A stretch of DNA of 59,073 nucleotides, taken from positions 1-59,073 of the forward strand of contig NZ_JAOPFU010000024.1 of NCBI RefSeq assembly GCF_025515275.1, given 5' to 3'. Source of the DNA: Catenovulum sp. 2E275. Lineage in GTDB: Bacteria; Pseudomonadota; Gammaproteobacteria; Enterobacterales; Alteromonadaceae. Below, one piece after another: positions 48,022-58,639 of the stretch. Each line of letters opens with the position of its first letter. Position 1 is the stretch's first letter. Made by a program: the position numbers and the translations under genes. The notes below the pieces were generated by a model. The model was not told where the DNA came from, did not search any database, and saw only the letters and a program-made list of their open reading frames with translations.

Positions 48022-48180
48022 ATTACGTCAAACAGTATTAATTTTTTAAACAAAACAAGGTATATTAGCTGTATATTTTTACCATATTTTTACTTAAATT
48101 GATTTAGCTATATTGCTTTTTCTGCGTTAATCACGTTAGATATAGCTATGGCAAAACCCCAAAGAAGGTAGGATTTAATT

Positions 48181-48657
48181 ATGTTGTCTGAATTAAAACA
48201 AGTACAACAAAAATACGGCGGCGCTAATAAAGCAATCGACAATTGGTTAGAAGAAAGACGGGAACTATTAGTTCGTTATTGTAAATTAGCAGGTATTCTA
48301 CCTAATGGCGAAGCAGCCAAAAATGCAATAAACAATGCAGATATCGTAGAATTTTGTCAGGTTATGGTTGATTATTTATCTGCCGGTCATTTTGAAGTGT
48401 TTGATGACATTGCTTCTAAATGTGAGACTCATGGCGGTGAAAGCTTAGAGTTAGCCCGACGCCTTTGGCCAAAAATAAATGTAACTACAGATATTGCACT
48501 TAACTTTAATGATAAGTATGCAGAAGCCAATGATGATACAGACTGGTCAACTTTTTCAACTGATTTATCTCAGTTGGTTGAAGCGTTAGAAGACAGATTT
48601 GGTTACGAAGATCAGCTAATTCATACGCTTTATACAAAACATAGCGAAGTAGCTTAA
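48181..48657 (+). CDS. rsd: Anti-sigma-70 factor Rsd
   Basis: Binds RpoD and lowers its availability as growth slows. A helical 158-residue protein with the Rsd/AlgQ block NWLEERRELLVRYCKLAG near the N-terminus and FCQVMVDYLSAGHFEVFD in the middle. It is divergent from nudC, as in E. coli. The ribosome binding site aaggtagg lies 9 bases before the ATG. Confidence 0.93.
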   Translation: MLSELKQVQQKYGGANKAIDNWLEERRELLVRYCKLAGILPNGEAAKNAINNADIVEFCQVMVDYLSAGHFEVFDDIASKCETHGGESLELARRLWPKINVTTDIALNFNDKYAEANDDTDWSTFSTDLSQLVEALEDRFGYEDQLIHTLYTKHSEVA

Positions 48658-48680
48658 ATCAACTCAAGATTATAGCCATA

Positions 48681-48706
48681 AAAAAAGCCGCAAAAGCGGC
48701 TTTTTT
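48681..48706 (+). terminator. Terminator after rsd
   Basis: Stem aaaaaagccgc/gcggctttttt with the loop aaaa lies between the convergent rsd and fkpA genes. It is symmetrical and may terminate both. Confidence 0.9.
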
Positions 48707-48734
48707 AGTTTATACGATTAAATTAACCTTCTAC

Positions 48735-49493
48735 TTAACCTTCGATCGAGATTAACTCTACATCAAAAATTAATGTTGAATACGGAGGAATACCACCTGT
48801 ACCGTGCTCACCATAAGCTAAGTTGTAAGGAACGTAGAAACGATACTTAGAACCTACTTTCATTAATTGAACACCTTCAGTCCAACCCGGAATAACACGG
48901 TTTAATGGGAAAGTAGCTGGCTCGCCACGATCAACAGAGCTGTCAAATTTAGTACCATCAATTAAAGTACCAGTGTAATGAACTTTAACGGTATCAGTTG
49001 CTTTTGGTGATTCACCTTCACCAGCTTCAACTACTTCGTATTGAAGGCCAGACTCAGTTGTTTTTACACCTTCTTTTTTAGCATTTTCAGCTAAGAATTT
49101 TTCACCTTCTTCAAGGAATTTTTTGCCTTCTTCTTCGCGCTTAGCAGTTTCCATTTGTTGGTGCTGCTGTTGAAGCTCTTGCATTGCTGCCTGAATCTCT
49201 TGTTCAGATAAAGCTGGACTACCGGCTAAAGAGTCTTCAACCCCTTTTTTAACCATGTCCATATCTAAAGATAAACCAACAGAGTTGATTTGCTCTACGG
49301 TTGCTTTAAGTTGAGCACCAAAGTTAACACCTAAGCCATAAGCTTGCTTTTCTGTCATATTTTGCAATGTAACTGCCTCTTTTTGTTGAGTTTGCTGAGA
49401 ATCTGCTTGAGCGGTTTCTGTGTTTGTTTTTTCACCGCAACCAGCCATTGCTAAAGCGGCAGCCAACACACTGACCATGCCTAATTTTTGCAT
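48735..49493 (-). CDS. fkpA: FKBP-type peptidyl-prolyl isomerase, FkpA-like, probable lipoprotein
   Basis: A periplasmic prolyl isomerase and chaperone. A signal peptide ends in AMAGC (Cys19), which reads as a lipobox, whereas E. coli FkpA is soluble. The N-terminal dimerisation domain (about 45-140, [14 protein letters not shown]) leads into the FKBP domain (about 150-250) with [16 protein letters not shown] and [21 protein letters not shown]. Neighbour slyX supports the name. The long linker helix is Gln/Glu-rich. Confidence 0.9.
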   Translation of the reverse strand: MQKLGMVSVLAAALAMAGCGEKTNTETAQADSQQTQQKEAVTLQNMTEKQAYGLGVNFGAQLKATVEQINSVGLSLDMDMVKKGVEDSLAGSPALSEQEIQAAMQELQQQHQQMETAKREEEGKKFLEEGEKFLAENAKKEGVKTTESGLQYEVVEAGEGESPKATDTVKVHYTGTLIDGTKFDSSVDRGEPATFPLNRVIPGWTEGVQLMKVGSKYRFYVPYNLAYGEHGTGGIPPYSTLIFDVELISIEG

Positions 49494-49583
49494 CTAAAAT
49501 ACTCCAATTTGCTTAATTTTATACATACGGTTTACGCTATCTTGCTAAACCTGTATTAAACTTTTTATATCCCAAACACATTA

Positions 49584-49607
49584 ACTTTCTAATTTAAATT
49601 AGAAAGT
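49584..49607. promoter_or_regulatory. Perfect 24-bp palindrome
   Basis: The half-site actttctaattt (49584-49595) is followed at once by its exact reverse complement. It lies between the divergent fkpA and WD40 lipoprotein genes, and a TATACT box (49612-49617) comes 5 bases later. It would cover the -35 region of a promoter for the lipoprotein-slyX pair, as an operator would. Confidence 0.5.
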
Positions 49608-49629
49608 CCGTTATACTACCTGTATCTAT

Positions 49630-50628
49630 ATGATTAACAATGAAAATAAAATGATATTTCAGAAAGTTAACCTTATTTTTTTGTTCTTGCTTTCAATTTT
49701 ACTCTGCGCCTGCCAACCATCTGTGTCATCAAAACCACTTAGTGCATTTCAACACGCTAAACAAGGCTCAACGGATAGTTATTTTTCTAGCGATGCTGAC
49801 TGGCTTATCGTATCGCAAAATACCAAAGTTCAGCTATGGAACATGCAAGAAAAAGCTCTGACTTATATCTGGCAACAAAGTTCCAATGAAAGCAAGCCTG
49901 TTTACCTCACCCATATTAGTTCCGGTAACGGGTTTGCAGTAACCGCATCACAATCAGAATTTTCATTATGGGACATGCACAGTGGCAAAAATATTGGCTA
50001 CTGGCAAGTAAAAGATTCAAATATACGAGACATAGCGGTCACCCGATCAGGCTCAAAAATCTTACTAGGTAAAAGTAATGGCGATATTTTAATATTCAAC
50101 CCCAAAACTCAAGAACAACACATTTTTTTTGGTCATAGCGAAAAAATTAACCAAATCGCGCTGTCGGCAGACGATATTTGGGCGCTTTCTGCCAGTAATG
50201 ATTACACTGCGCTCTTGTGGGATATTAATAGCCAGAAAATCATTCAACGATTTGTCCACCCAGAAAGAATTACTCAAATCGCAATTAGCTCCAATAAACG
50301 CTATCTATTTGTAAGTAGCAATAGGTTTGCTAGCATTTATAATAGTTTGACAGGAAAAGAGATCTGCCGATTAAATGCTGAACATCACCAAAAAAGTTAT
50401 TCTGTTGCCCGTTTTTCGCCAGATAATACTAAGTTAGCAACCGGTTCACCTGACAGACAATTAATGCTTTGGGATGTACAAACTGGTAAACTGCTCAAAC
50501 AATGGCAAGTTGCCGTAAAACCAGATAATCCGCTCAACGGAGCTCTGGTTTATAGTCTGGCATTTGTTGATAATACACATTTAGTGAGTGATGCTTCATC
50601 TGGCATCTCAGAATACTGGCGGTTTTAA
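49630..50628 (+). CDS. WD40-repeat-like lipoprotein
   Basis: A 332-residue protein with a hydrophobic leader ending LLCAC, a lipobox, then repeated WD40-like blades: VQLWNMQEKAL, FSLWDMHSGKN, ALLWDINSQKI and LMLWDVQTGKL. It is thus a membrane-anchored beta-propeller in the periplasm or at the outer membrane; partner unknown. The start may be ATG 49630 or ATG 49651, since neither has a good ribosome binding site. Its stop overlaps the slyX start (TAATG). Confidence 0.8.
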   Translation: MINNENKMIFQKVNLIFLFLLSILLCACQPSVSSKPLSAFQHAKQGSTDSYFSSDADWLIVSQNTKVQLWNMQEKALTYIWQQSSNESKPVYLTHISSGNGFAVTASQSEFSLWDMHSGKNIGYWQVKDSNIRDIAVTRSGSKILLGKSNGDILIFNPKTQEQHIFFGHSEKINQIALSADDIWALSASNDYTALLWDINSQKIIQRFVHPERITQIAISSNKRYLFVSSNRFASIYNSLTGKEICRLNAEHHQKSYSVARFSPDNTKLATGSPDRQLMLWDVQTGKLLKQWQVAVKPDNPLNGALVYSLAFVDNTHLVSDASSGISEYWRF

Positions 50629-50843
50629 TGAGTAAAGATTTAGAGCAAAGAATTGATAATTTGGAGTCACAACTTGTTTTTCAGGAAGATACAATTAACA
50701 GTTTAAACCAAGCTTTGATAGATCAGCAGCAACAGTTAATAACCCTTCAACAACAGCTTAGTTTATTTGCTAAAAAAGTGCAGCAAATGCAGCCAGAGTC
50801 TGTTGCTCCGCTTTCTGAAGAAACGCCTCCGCCACATTATTAA
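50628..50843 (+). CDS. slyX: SlyX family protein
   Basis: A 71-residue coiled-coil protein of unknown function with the conserved C-terminal motif EETPPPHY. It overlaps the upstream lipoprotein stop codon by one base, so its translation is probably coupled to it. The fkpA/slyX neighbourhood is shared with E. coli. Confidence 0.93.
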   Translation: MSKDLEQRIDNLESQLVFQEDTINSLNQALIDQQQQLITLQQQLSLFAKKVQQMQPESVAPLSEETPPPHY

Positions 50844-50873
50844 AATGATTAAACCCCAACTGATAAACCAATA

Positions 50874-50904
50874 CCCAGTTTAACCATCTCAAGGTTAAAC
50901 TGGG
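50874..50904. repeat. Perfect 12-bp hairpin between convergent genes
   Basis: Arms cccagtttaacc (50874-50885) and ggttaaactggg (50893-50904) with a 7-base loop. It starts 31 bases after slyX and lies 25 bases beyond the end of the convergent lipoprotein gene. There is no U-tract on either strand, so it is not a standard terminator. Confidence 0.65.
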
Positions 50905-50928
50905 CAAGGTTATTGAGTTTTCTCTGTG

Positions 50929-52122
50929 TTATGGGGCTTCTGTTGTTTCAACTTCGCTTTCAGTTTCTGTTAACTCAGTTGTATCTTGAGTTGAAATCTC
51001 AGCGTCAGCCTCGTTGTTATCCGAATCTGCGTTATCAGAATCCGTATCAGAACCAAAAGAGCGCATAAAACTTGAGTCTAGCGGTGTTAATACTGAATCA
51101 TCAGCATTGTCTGTTTCATCTGCGGTTTGCTCAGCTTGATTTGCTTGCGCTGGTGTTTTTTGTAAACCGGCAGGTGTGCGGTAACCTAAGCTGGCTAAAG
51201 CGGCTAATTCGGCGGCTTGTTCCTGAATACTTAATCCTTCAATTTCATTAGCTTGCATAGCATCACGAATTACTTTAATCAAACTTTCCATTTCCAGCGC
51301 TTTTTGTTCGGCTTTTTCTTCGTTTAGTTTCACCATTGACAATGATTCTTTGCCAATATTAAATGCTCGCTGAGCAGCAATCAGGGCTTTTTTACTCACT
51401 TGTTTTACCTGTTCACGCTCTCGATAATTTTTATTAATAAAAGCTTTTGCCTGTGCAATCGCCTGCTCGGCTTGCTCAAATGTTTGCTCGGCATAATCAT
51501 CCGCATCATTATCTTCGGCTTTATCTAAAACCCGCTCGGCTGGCGAAACATGGCGTTTAATCAACGTATTAATTTCTAACTCAGCCATATCTGCCAATAA
51601 CTTGCTTTGCTCTTTACGCGCATCTTCTACTTTCTTCTGCTCGATTAATTTAAATAAATCAACTAAATCAGTTTGCACTTCGGTATAAGTTTTTGGGTAA
51701 TCCGCTTTTACATTTAGCTCATCCAACACTGCTATATGCGCAAGAGAATCAGCCAGAGTTTGCTCAATCAGTTGTTTTGTTTTATAGGCTGAATTAATCA
51801 GCTCTTTGGTTTTAAATGCAGCGGTGATAATCGCCAATTCTTTACCTAACTCTTTAGATTTTTCTTCACCGGTTTGAAGCTTGCCAATATAAGCTAAACT
51901 TTGTTGTGCATTATTAAAGTGCAGCGGGGTATAAAAATCTAATTTGTCTTTGGCTGCTTGCTCTAAAATATCCTGAGCCTCTTCAATTGCTTGCTCTGGT
52001 GTCTGATCTGAATTTAGAGCCTGCTGTTTGGCTAAATTATCCACTCCTGAGGTAGATAATTTATTGGATGAACAAGCAGACAATAAAATTAAAGCTGACA
52101 GTATAATAGGTAAAGATTTCAT
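50929..52122 (-). CDS. Hypothetical coiled-coil lipoprotein with acidic tail
   Basis: A 397-residue protein with a signal peptide and lipobox LLSAC (Cys17). The body (about 40-310) is almost wholly helical, rich in Ala, Glu, Gln and Lys, with heptad-like patterns. The last 60 residues are very acidic (Asp, Asn, Glu, Thr, Ser) and probably disordered. I do not recognise a functional family; the build recalls envelope scaffold or DUF4398-like lipoproteins. It ends convergent with slyX. Confidence 0.65.
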   Translation of the reverse strand: MKSLPIILSALILLSACSSNKLSTSGVDNLAKQQALNSDQTPEQAIEEAQDILEQAAKDKLDFYTPLHFNNAQQSLAYIGKLQTGEEKSKELGKELAIITAAFKTKELINSAYKTKQLIEQTLADSLAHIAVLDELNVKADYPKTYTEVQTDLVDLFKLIEQKKVEDARKEQSKLLADMAELEINTLIKRHVSPAERVLDKAEDNDADDYAEQTFEQAEQAIAQAKAFINKNYREREQVKQVSKKALIAAQRAFNIGKESLSMVKLNEEKAEQKALEMESLIKVIRDAMQANEIEGLSIQEQAAELAALASLGYRTPAGLQKTPAQANQAEQTADETDNADDSVLTPLDSSFMRSFGSDTDSDNADSDNNEADAEISTQDTTELTETESEVETTEAP

Positions 52123-52166
52123 CTTAATTCCTTCATTTTTCTAATTTTGATTCCGGTTTTAGTTAT

Positions 52167-53036
52167 TTACCGAGTTAAACCTTGTTGCAAATAATCGACC
52201 AATATTTTTAGCTTGTTAGATAAGTATCTGTTATTTGGATAAACAGCCCAAACGCCATCATCTGGTTTTTGGTACTCGTTTAACAAACTTTGTAATCGAC
52301 CTGATTGTATATGTTGTTTTAGATAATAGTCTGGCAATTGTACTATTCCTAAATGATTCAGCGCAGCTTCAACCAAGGCAAAACCACTATTGCAGCGCAA
52401 CCGTCCTTTTACCTTTAAGTTTATACTTTTATCTGAATCCATAAAGCGCCAATGCTCTAAAGTCCCTAATAAACAATTATGTTCTGCCAATTGTGAAATT
52501 GTTTTAGGTTCACCAAACTGCTTAATGTAATGAGTAGAAGCACATAAATATAAACGCCGTTTAGTTAACCTTTTGGCCATTAAACTTGAGTTTTCAAGTG
52601 AGCCAAGCCTAATTGCTAAATCTAGCCCATGCTCAGTTAAATCCAGCCGAGTATTAGTTAACTCAAGCTCAATTTGCATATTCGGGTTTTCAACTAAAAA
52701 CTGATTAACCAAAGGTACAATTTTCAGCTCACCATAGTTAACCGGCGCGGTCATTTTAATTTTCCCGGTTAGCTGATTATGCCTTTGGCTAATCGCTAAT
52801 TCAGCGTTTTCTAACCCATCTAACACGTGCTTACAGTTATGGTAATAAATTTGCCCTTCGTCAGTTAACGAAACATGCCGTGTTGTCCGGTATAACAATT
52901 TAATCCCTAACCTTTTTTCCAACGCGTTAATTTGCCTGCTAACTTGTGCTGTTGATAACGCCAACTTTTTAGCCGCTAAAGTAAAGCTATTCGTTTCAGC
53001 TACTGCAACAAACTCTGAAATACCATGCCATTGCAC
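52167..53036 (-). CDS. LysR-type transcriptional regulator
   Basis: A 289-residue regulator with an N-terminal winged helix-turn-helix (residues 1-60, SFTLAAKKLALSTAQVSRQINALEKRLG) and the periplasmic-binding-protein-like effector domain (about 90-288). It is divergent from frmA across a 153-base region that contains a 9-4-9 inverted repeat, so control of the formaldehyde detoxification genes is likely but inferred. The effector is not predictable. Confidence 0.9.
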   Translation of the reverse strand: MQWHGISEFVAVAETNSFTLAAKKLALSTAQVSRQINALEKRLGIKLLYRTTRHVSLTDEGQIYYHNCKHVLDGLENAELAISQRHNQLTGKIKMTAPVNYGELKIVPLVNQFLVENPNMQIELELTNTRLDLTEHGLDLAIRLGSLENSSLMAKRLTKRRLYLCASTHYIKQFGEPKTISQLAEHNCLLGTLEHWRFMDSDKSINLKVKGRLRCNSGFALVEAALNHLGIVQLPDYYLKQHIQSGRLQSLLNEYQKPDDGVWAVYPNNRYLSNKLKILVDYLQQGLTR

Positions 53037-53134
53037 ATTATTACCTATATGTAAAAGTTATTTACCAATTCAGCATATTATCAGCTATTTAGAAACAATT
53101 ATAATATTTGCAAGTTTTTTCCCAAAATGCTGAG

Positions 53135-53156
53135 GTATAGCTAAATATAGCTATAC
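53135..53156. promoter_or_regulatory. Probable LysR-regulator operator
   Basis: A perfect inverted repeat gtatagcta-aata-tagctatac lies 34 bases before frmA and 99 bases from the LysR gene start. It fits the T-N11-A pattern and size of LysR-family sites. Confidence 0.55.
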
Positions 53157-53180
53157 TAAAACCCACAAATAAATAGTTAA

Positions 53181-54314
<1,134 letters not shown>

Positions 54315-54352
54315 TCCATCTTTAACTCATCCTTTTGCGAATGAATAAGCAG

Positions 54353-54400
54353 ATTAATCAGCGGCAATGAATTGTTAACTCTACATTGCCGCTGATTAAT
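54353..54400. repeat. 17-bp perfect hairpin between frmA and fghA
   Basis: Arms attaatcagcggcaatg (54353-54369) and cattgccgctgattaat (54384-54400) with a 14-base loop. It starts 39 bases after frmA and ends 17 bases before fghA, leaving only the fghA ribosome binding site. No T-run follows. Confidence 0.7.
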
Positions 54401-54417
54401 TCAAACAAGGTATTTGT

Positions 54418-55269
54418 ATGCATCTTACACAAGTTTCTAATAATCATGTTTTTGGCGGATGGCATCAACAATTTGAACACCAATCTGCCAGTTTAAATTG
54501 CAACATGCGATTTGCTATTTTTTTACCGCCGCAGGCATTAAATGGCCAAAAAGTGCCCGTTTTATACTGGCTTTCTGGGCTAACCTGTACCGACGAAAAC
54601 TTTATGCAAAAAGCCGGTGCTTTTAGAGTCGCTGCCGAGCTTGGAATAGCGATTGTAGCACCAGACACCAGCCCCAGAGGTGAAGGAGTAGCGGATGATC
54701 CTCAAGGTAAATACGATTTAGGCCTAGGCGCAGGATTTTATTTAAATGCAACTCAACCGCCTTGGAATGTGCACTATAAAATGTACGACTATATTTGCGA
54801 CGAGCTGCCAAACATTATCGAAAACTCGTTTTCAGTTAATACCCAAAAAATGATCAGTGGGCATTCAATGGGTGGTCACGGCGCAATAAGTATCGCATTA
54901 AAAAATCCTGAAAAATATTTATCAGTCAGTGCGTTCAGCCCTATCTGTAACCCAATAAATTGCCCGTGGGGGCAAAAAGCGTTTTCAGCTTATTTGGGAG
55001 ATAACCAGCAAGACTGGCTAGAATACGACAGCACAGAGTTATTAAAAAATACTCAGGCAAAAGTACCTATGCTGATTAGCCAAGGCGATGCCGATAATTT
55101 TTTAACCGAGCAATTAAAGCCTGATGCGTTATTAGCCGTTGCCAAACAAAAAGATTATCCGCTCACTTATCAGTTAGAAGCTGGTTACGACCACAGCTAC
55201 TTTTTTATTTCCAGCTTTATTGAAGCACATTTACGTTTCCACTATAAAGCGATTGAAAACGCAAAATAA
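54418..55269 (+). CDS. fghA: S-formylglutathione hydrolase
   Basis: Releases formate and glutathione from the FrmA product. An esterase-D-type alpha/beta hydrolase of 283 residues, with the nucleophile Ser150 in GHSMGGHGA, and DNFLTEQ plus DHSYFF carrying the Asp and His of the triad. The ribosome binding site aagg lies 9 bases before the ATG. It is the functional partner of the upstream gene. Confidence 0.95.
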   Translation: MHLTQVSNNHVFGGWHQQFEHQSASLNCNMRFAIFLPPQALNGQKVPVLYWLSGLTCTDENFMQKAGAFRVAAELGIAIVAPDTSPRGEGVADDPQGKYDLGLGAGFYLNATQPPWNVHYKMYDYICDELPNIIENSFSVNTQKMISGHSMGGHGAISIALKNPEKYLSVSAFSPICNPINCPWGQKAFSAYLGDNQQDWLEYDSTELLKNTQAKVPMLISQGDADNFLTEQLKPDALLAVAKQKDYPLTYQLEAGYDHSYFFISSFIEAHLRFHYKAIENAK

Positions 55270-55278
55270 CCGCTTTTT

Positions 55279-55305
55279 ATGATGCAAAGCCAAACTTTGC
55301 ATCAT
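55279..55305. repeat. Hairpin after fghA
   Basis: Perfect 11-bp stem atgatgcaaag/ctttgcatcat with a five-base loop, starting 10 bases after the stop. There is only a weak T content beyond it (tgcttt). Confidence 0.6.
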
Positions 55306-55486
55306 TGCTTTGGCGCTCATACTTACTTCAATTTTGCTTTCTCTTTTACCTTCTCATATCCGACAAAAGCCCAACCAACATAAACAAACTTGAGTTAATC
55401 ACAAAATTCGCTAAGTATAACTGGCAAAAAGCAGGCAAAAACCGTTAAAATCTATCGCAATATTATTAAAGTAAAGAGCAATTTTT

Positions 55487-56206
55487 ATGGGTAGAAGTTT
55501 TGAAAACCGAAAAGCGTCTATGGCCAAAACCCAAGGCGCTAAAACTAAATTATATTCAAAATACGGTAAAGAGATTTATGTAGTTGCTAAAAACGGTGGT
55601 GTCGATCCGGATGGTAATATAGCTCTGCGCCGCTTAATTGATAAAGCGAAAAAAGATCAAGTTCCAGCACACGTTATTGAAAAAGCAATAGATAAAGCAA
55701 AAGGCGGCGCAGGTGAAGATTATCAACCAGCTCGTTACGAAGGTTTTGGACCGGGTAACTGTCAGGTAATTGTTGACTGCTTAACCGATAACTCAAACCG
55801 TACTATTTCAGAAGTCCGTAACTGTTTTACCAAGACTAATTCTAAATTAGGTGCTCCGGGTTCTGTTGCTCACATGTTTGATCATCAGGCTGTATTTAGT
55901 TTCAAAGGGGATGAAGAAGCTGTTTTAGAAACATTAATGATGGCTGATGTTGATGTAACCGACATTGAAGATGAAGATGGCATGTTAACGGTTTTAGCGC
56001 CACATACCGAATATTACAAAGCTAAAACTGCACTAACAGAGAGCTTTCCAGACGTTGAACTTGAAATAGATGAAATCACGTTTAACCCTCAAATGGAAAC
56101 GAAAGTGACAGGCGAAGATGTCGAAATGTTCGAGAAATTCATCAATATGTTAAATGATTGCGACGATGTGCAGGAAATTTACCACAACGCAGATTTAAGC
56201 GAATAA
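55487..56206 (+). CDS. YebC/PmpR (TACO1) family protein
   Basis: A 239-residue member of the family linked to transcriptional regulation and, more recently, translation of difficult sequences. It starts [20 protein letters not shown], and [20 protein letters not shown] is the conserved first-domain block. It resembles the YeeN branch more than YebC proper, which begins MAGHSKW. It stands alone, with ruvC and other yebC neighbours absent. Confidence 0.88.
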   Translation: MGRSFENRKASMAKTQGAKTKLYSKYGKEIYVVAKNGGVDPDGNIALRRLIDKAKKDQVPAHVIEKAIDKAKGGAGEDYQPARYEGFGPGNCQVIVDCLTDNSNRTISEVRNCFTKTNSKLGAPGSVAHMFDHQAVFSFKGDEEAVLETLMMADVDVTDIEDEDGMLTVLAPHTEYYKAKTALTESFPDVELEIDEITFNPQMETKVTGEDVEMFEKFINMLNDCDDVQEIYHNADLSE

Positions 56207-56222
56207 GCTAAAAACTAGGTTA

Positions 56223-56251
56223 GCAGAGTAAATTCTGATAATTTACTCTGC
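56223..56251. repeat. Hairpin after the YebC-family gene
   Basis: Perfect 12-bp stem gcagagtaaatt/aatttactctgc with a five-base loop, 17 bases after the stop and without a U-tract. Confidence 0.65.
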
Positions 56252-56491
56252 ACCAAAACAAAACACACCAAAACAATGCAGAACCATATTGGTGCAACCA
56301 GCTGTTTTCCTATCCTTTATATTTTCTCAAATTTAGTCATTGTAAAAATTAACAATTCTAAAAAACTTAAATATTTTCATGCTTTACTTACTATTGCTTG
56401 GGCAAAAAATAAAAACATCAATATCCGGCATTAATATTGCTAGGAAACTTTATGTAATAAATAAAATTCCGTGCTGTTGAGGAAAGATTTG

Positions 56492-58639
56492 ATGAGTCTG
56501 AAAAGCCAACTAATGCAATTGACAAATAAAGAAAAACACTGGCTACCCTGGTTTGGGCAAAATGGAAAAATCGCATTAGGATGGTCATGTTTTGTTAATA
56601 AAAGTACTTATTCTGCAGTAGAGCAGACTTTCGAAGGTACGGCTGCCACCCGAGTAAAATTGCTCCAAATGTGGACTCACAATCACTGGGAACACATGCA
56701 AAGTTTGGCGAACCAGATTAATACTGAGTCGCTCAATCAAAACCAACATGTTTTATTACAAAAATTACAAGCTGCGCCTGATTTTTCTGAAATTTTTATC
56801 ATAACGCCAGACGAAAACGTTGTGGCTAGTACATTTAATCAAAGAGTAGGACACCGGCATAAACAGTCAAAAGCATTACAAGTTGCACACAAAGAACGGT
56901 TTCTACATGGTCCTTATATCGACCCAGATACATTAACGATTGGCCCATCCAGCTCAAAATTTCACGATGAAGTCACCTTAATGTTTTATTTCCCTGTGAT
57001 TCAAAATGGACATTTAGTTTGTACTTTAGCAGGCAGAGTACCTAATGATGTTTTAGGCGATTTAATTCAGCGAGAAGCCGGCCACATTTATCCTGAGTCC
57101 GGTGACAACTATTTATTTATGGTCGATTCGCGTTTTGATCCCAGCTTAAAACAAGGCATTGCCTTATCTCGCTCTCGATTTGAAGACAGCACTTTTAGTC
57201 ATGGCGAAAACCTAAAATCAGGTATTCATACTAAATTTGGCACAGTACAAATTCGTAATCACACTGAGTTTGAAATTCGTTTTACTGATCCGGCAACCGG
57301 AGAGCTTCATCCCGGCGTACGCGAAACCATTAAAAACGGCCAAAACCTATTTGTGACATACCCAGGCTATTCCGATTATCGCCATATCCCTGTTATTGGT
57401 AAAGGTGTAACATTTAAACTACCGGGTTCAAAAGATACTTGGGGTATGATGTGCGAAGGTGATTTGGAAGAAGTTTACCGCCGCCGCTCAATTAATTTGA
57501 GCTTAATGAAACTCTACCTATTTTTAGTTGCCAGTATTGTATGTATACACGGCAGCTTGGCTGAATTTACCCAACTTTCAAGTTTATGGGTTAACGGTAT
57601 TACTGGTGTTTGTGCTTTATTTAGCTGTTATTTATTTTCGATGTTTGGCACAAATAAAGTATCTAACCGACTAAACGAAATGACCCAAGTTATTCGTACG
57701 ATTGCAGAAGGAGAAGGCAACTTAACTCAGCGATTAGACCCAAATCAGATAAAGCATGACGAAACCGGCGATATGAGCCGCTGGATTAATAGTTTTATCG
57801 ATAATTTAGATGGCATTGTTGGACAAGTTATTAACGCCTCACACAATGTAAAAGAAACCAACGAAAACATGCTAGAGCGTAACGAAGAAGCACATAACAG
57901 TTCAAATCAGGTTTATGAGTCAATGCAGCACATGCAAAGCTTAATCGAAAGCCAAAGAGAAGTTATTTTACGCGCCTCGGATACCGCTGAAAATATGAAA
58001 ATGACTATGGCGGCGGTTGTTGAAAAAGCCAAACAAGATTATCAAGATGCCCGCTCTGGCACCCAAGCAATCCGCGATATTGTTGATAAAACTGCAAATT
58101 CAGTCCAGTCAATTGATGCCCGCATGGGCGATATAGGTAATATTATTAACGTGATCACCGAAATTACCAATCAAACTAACCTGCTGGCACTTAATGCTGC
58201 AATTGAAGCGGCACGAGCAGGTGAACATGGCCGCGGATTTTCGGTCGTTGCAGATGAAGTACGAGGTTTAGCGGGCAGAACCGCTGACGCCGCGCAAGAT
58301 ATTCAACGCATGATCCAAGGTCTACAGGAAGAAACTCAAGTCGCAGTAAACTTTATGGAAACCGGCGTAAAAGATGTAGACCAAAGCTTAAAATTAACCG
58401 AAGCAGCATCCAGTGAAAATCAGGAACTACATGCGATTGTTGAGCAAATGTTTGAAACCATTAGCGTGATCGAGCAAAACAGTGCGCGCAATGGTGAAAC
58501 TGCTCGCAGTGTCACACAAGTCAGCCATAATATGGCAAAATCAATTGCCGAACTGGCAGTAAGTTCCAGCATGGTCGATTCAACTGCTAACAAACTCCAG
58601 CAATTAGTGAGTACATTTAAAGTGAGTACAGTACGATAA
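56492..58639 (+). CDS. Methyl-accepting chemotaxis protein with N-terminal sensor before the membrane pair
   Basis: A 715-residue chemoreceptor. Residues 1-335 contain a Cache/PAS-like sensor ([17 protein letters not shown] near 98-114) with no hydrophobic segment in front. Two transmembrane segments follow (about 337-355 and 364-385), then a HAMP region and the signalling domain with its tip [20 protein letters not shown] near residue 556. I use the ATG at 56492 after gagga, not the GTG at 56471. No C-terminal CheR-docking pentapeptide is seen. It lies alone, so it must signal to a che cluster elsewhere. Confidence 0.88.
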   Translation: MSLKSQLMQLTNKEKHWLPWFGQNGKIALGWSCFVNKSTYSAVEQTFEGTAATRVKLLQMWTHNHWEHMQSLANQINTESLNQNQHVLLQKLQAAPDFSEIFIITPDENVVASTFNQRVGHRHKQSKALQVAHKERFLHGPYIDPDTLTIGPSSSKFHDEVTLMFYFPVIQNGHLVCTLAGRVPNDVLGDLIQREAGHIYPESGDNYLFMVDSRFDPSLKQGIALSRSRFEDSTFSHGENLKSGIHTKFGTVQIRNHTEFEIRFTDPATGELHPGVRETIKNGQNLFVTYPGYSDYRHIPVIGKGVTFKLPGSKDTWGMMCEGDLEEVYRRRSINLSLMKLYLFLVASIVCIHGSLAEFTQLSSLWVNGITGVCALFSCYLFSMFGTNKVSNRLNEMTQVIRTIAEGEGNLTQRLDPNQIKHDETGDMSRWINSFIDNLDGIVGQVINASHNVKETNENMLERNEEAHNSSNQVYESMQHMQSLIESQREVILRASDTAENMKMTMAAVVEKAKQDYQDARSGTQAIRDIVDKTANSVQSIDARMGDIGNIINVITEITNQTNLLALNAAIEAARAGEHGRGFSVVADEVRGLAGRTADAAQDIQRMIQGLQEETQVAVNFMETGVKDVDQSLKLTEAASSENQELHAIVEQMFETISVIEQNSARNGETARSVTQVSHNMAKSIAELAVSSSMVDSTANKLQQLVSTFKVSTVR

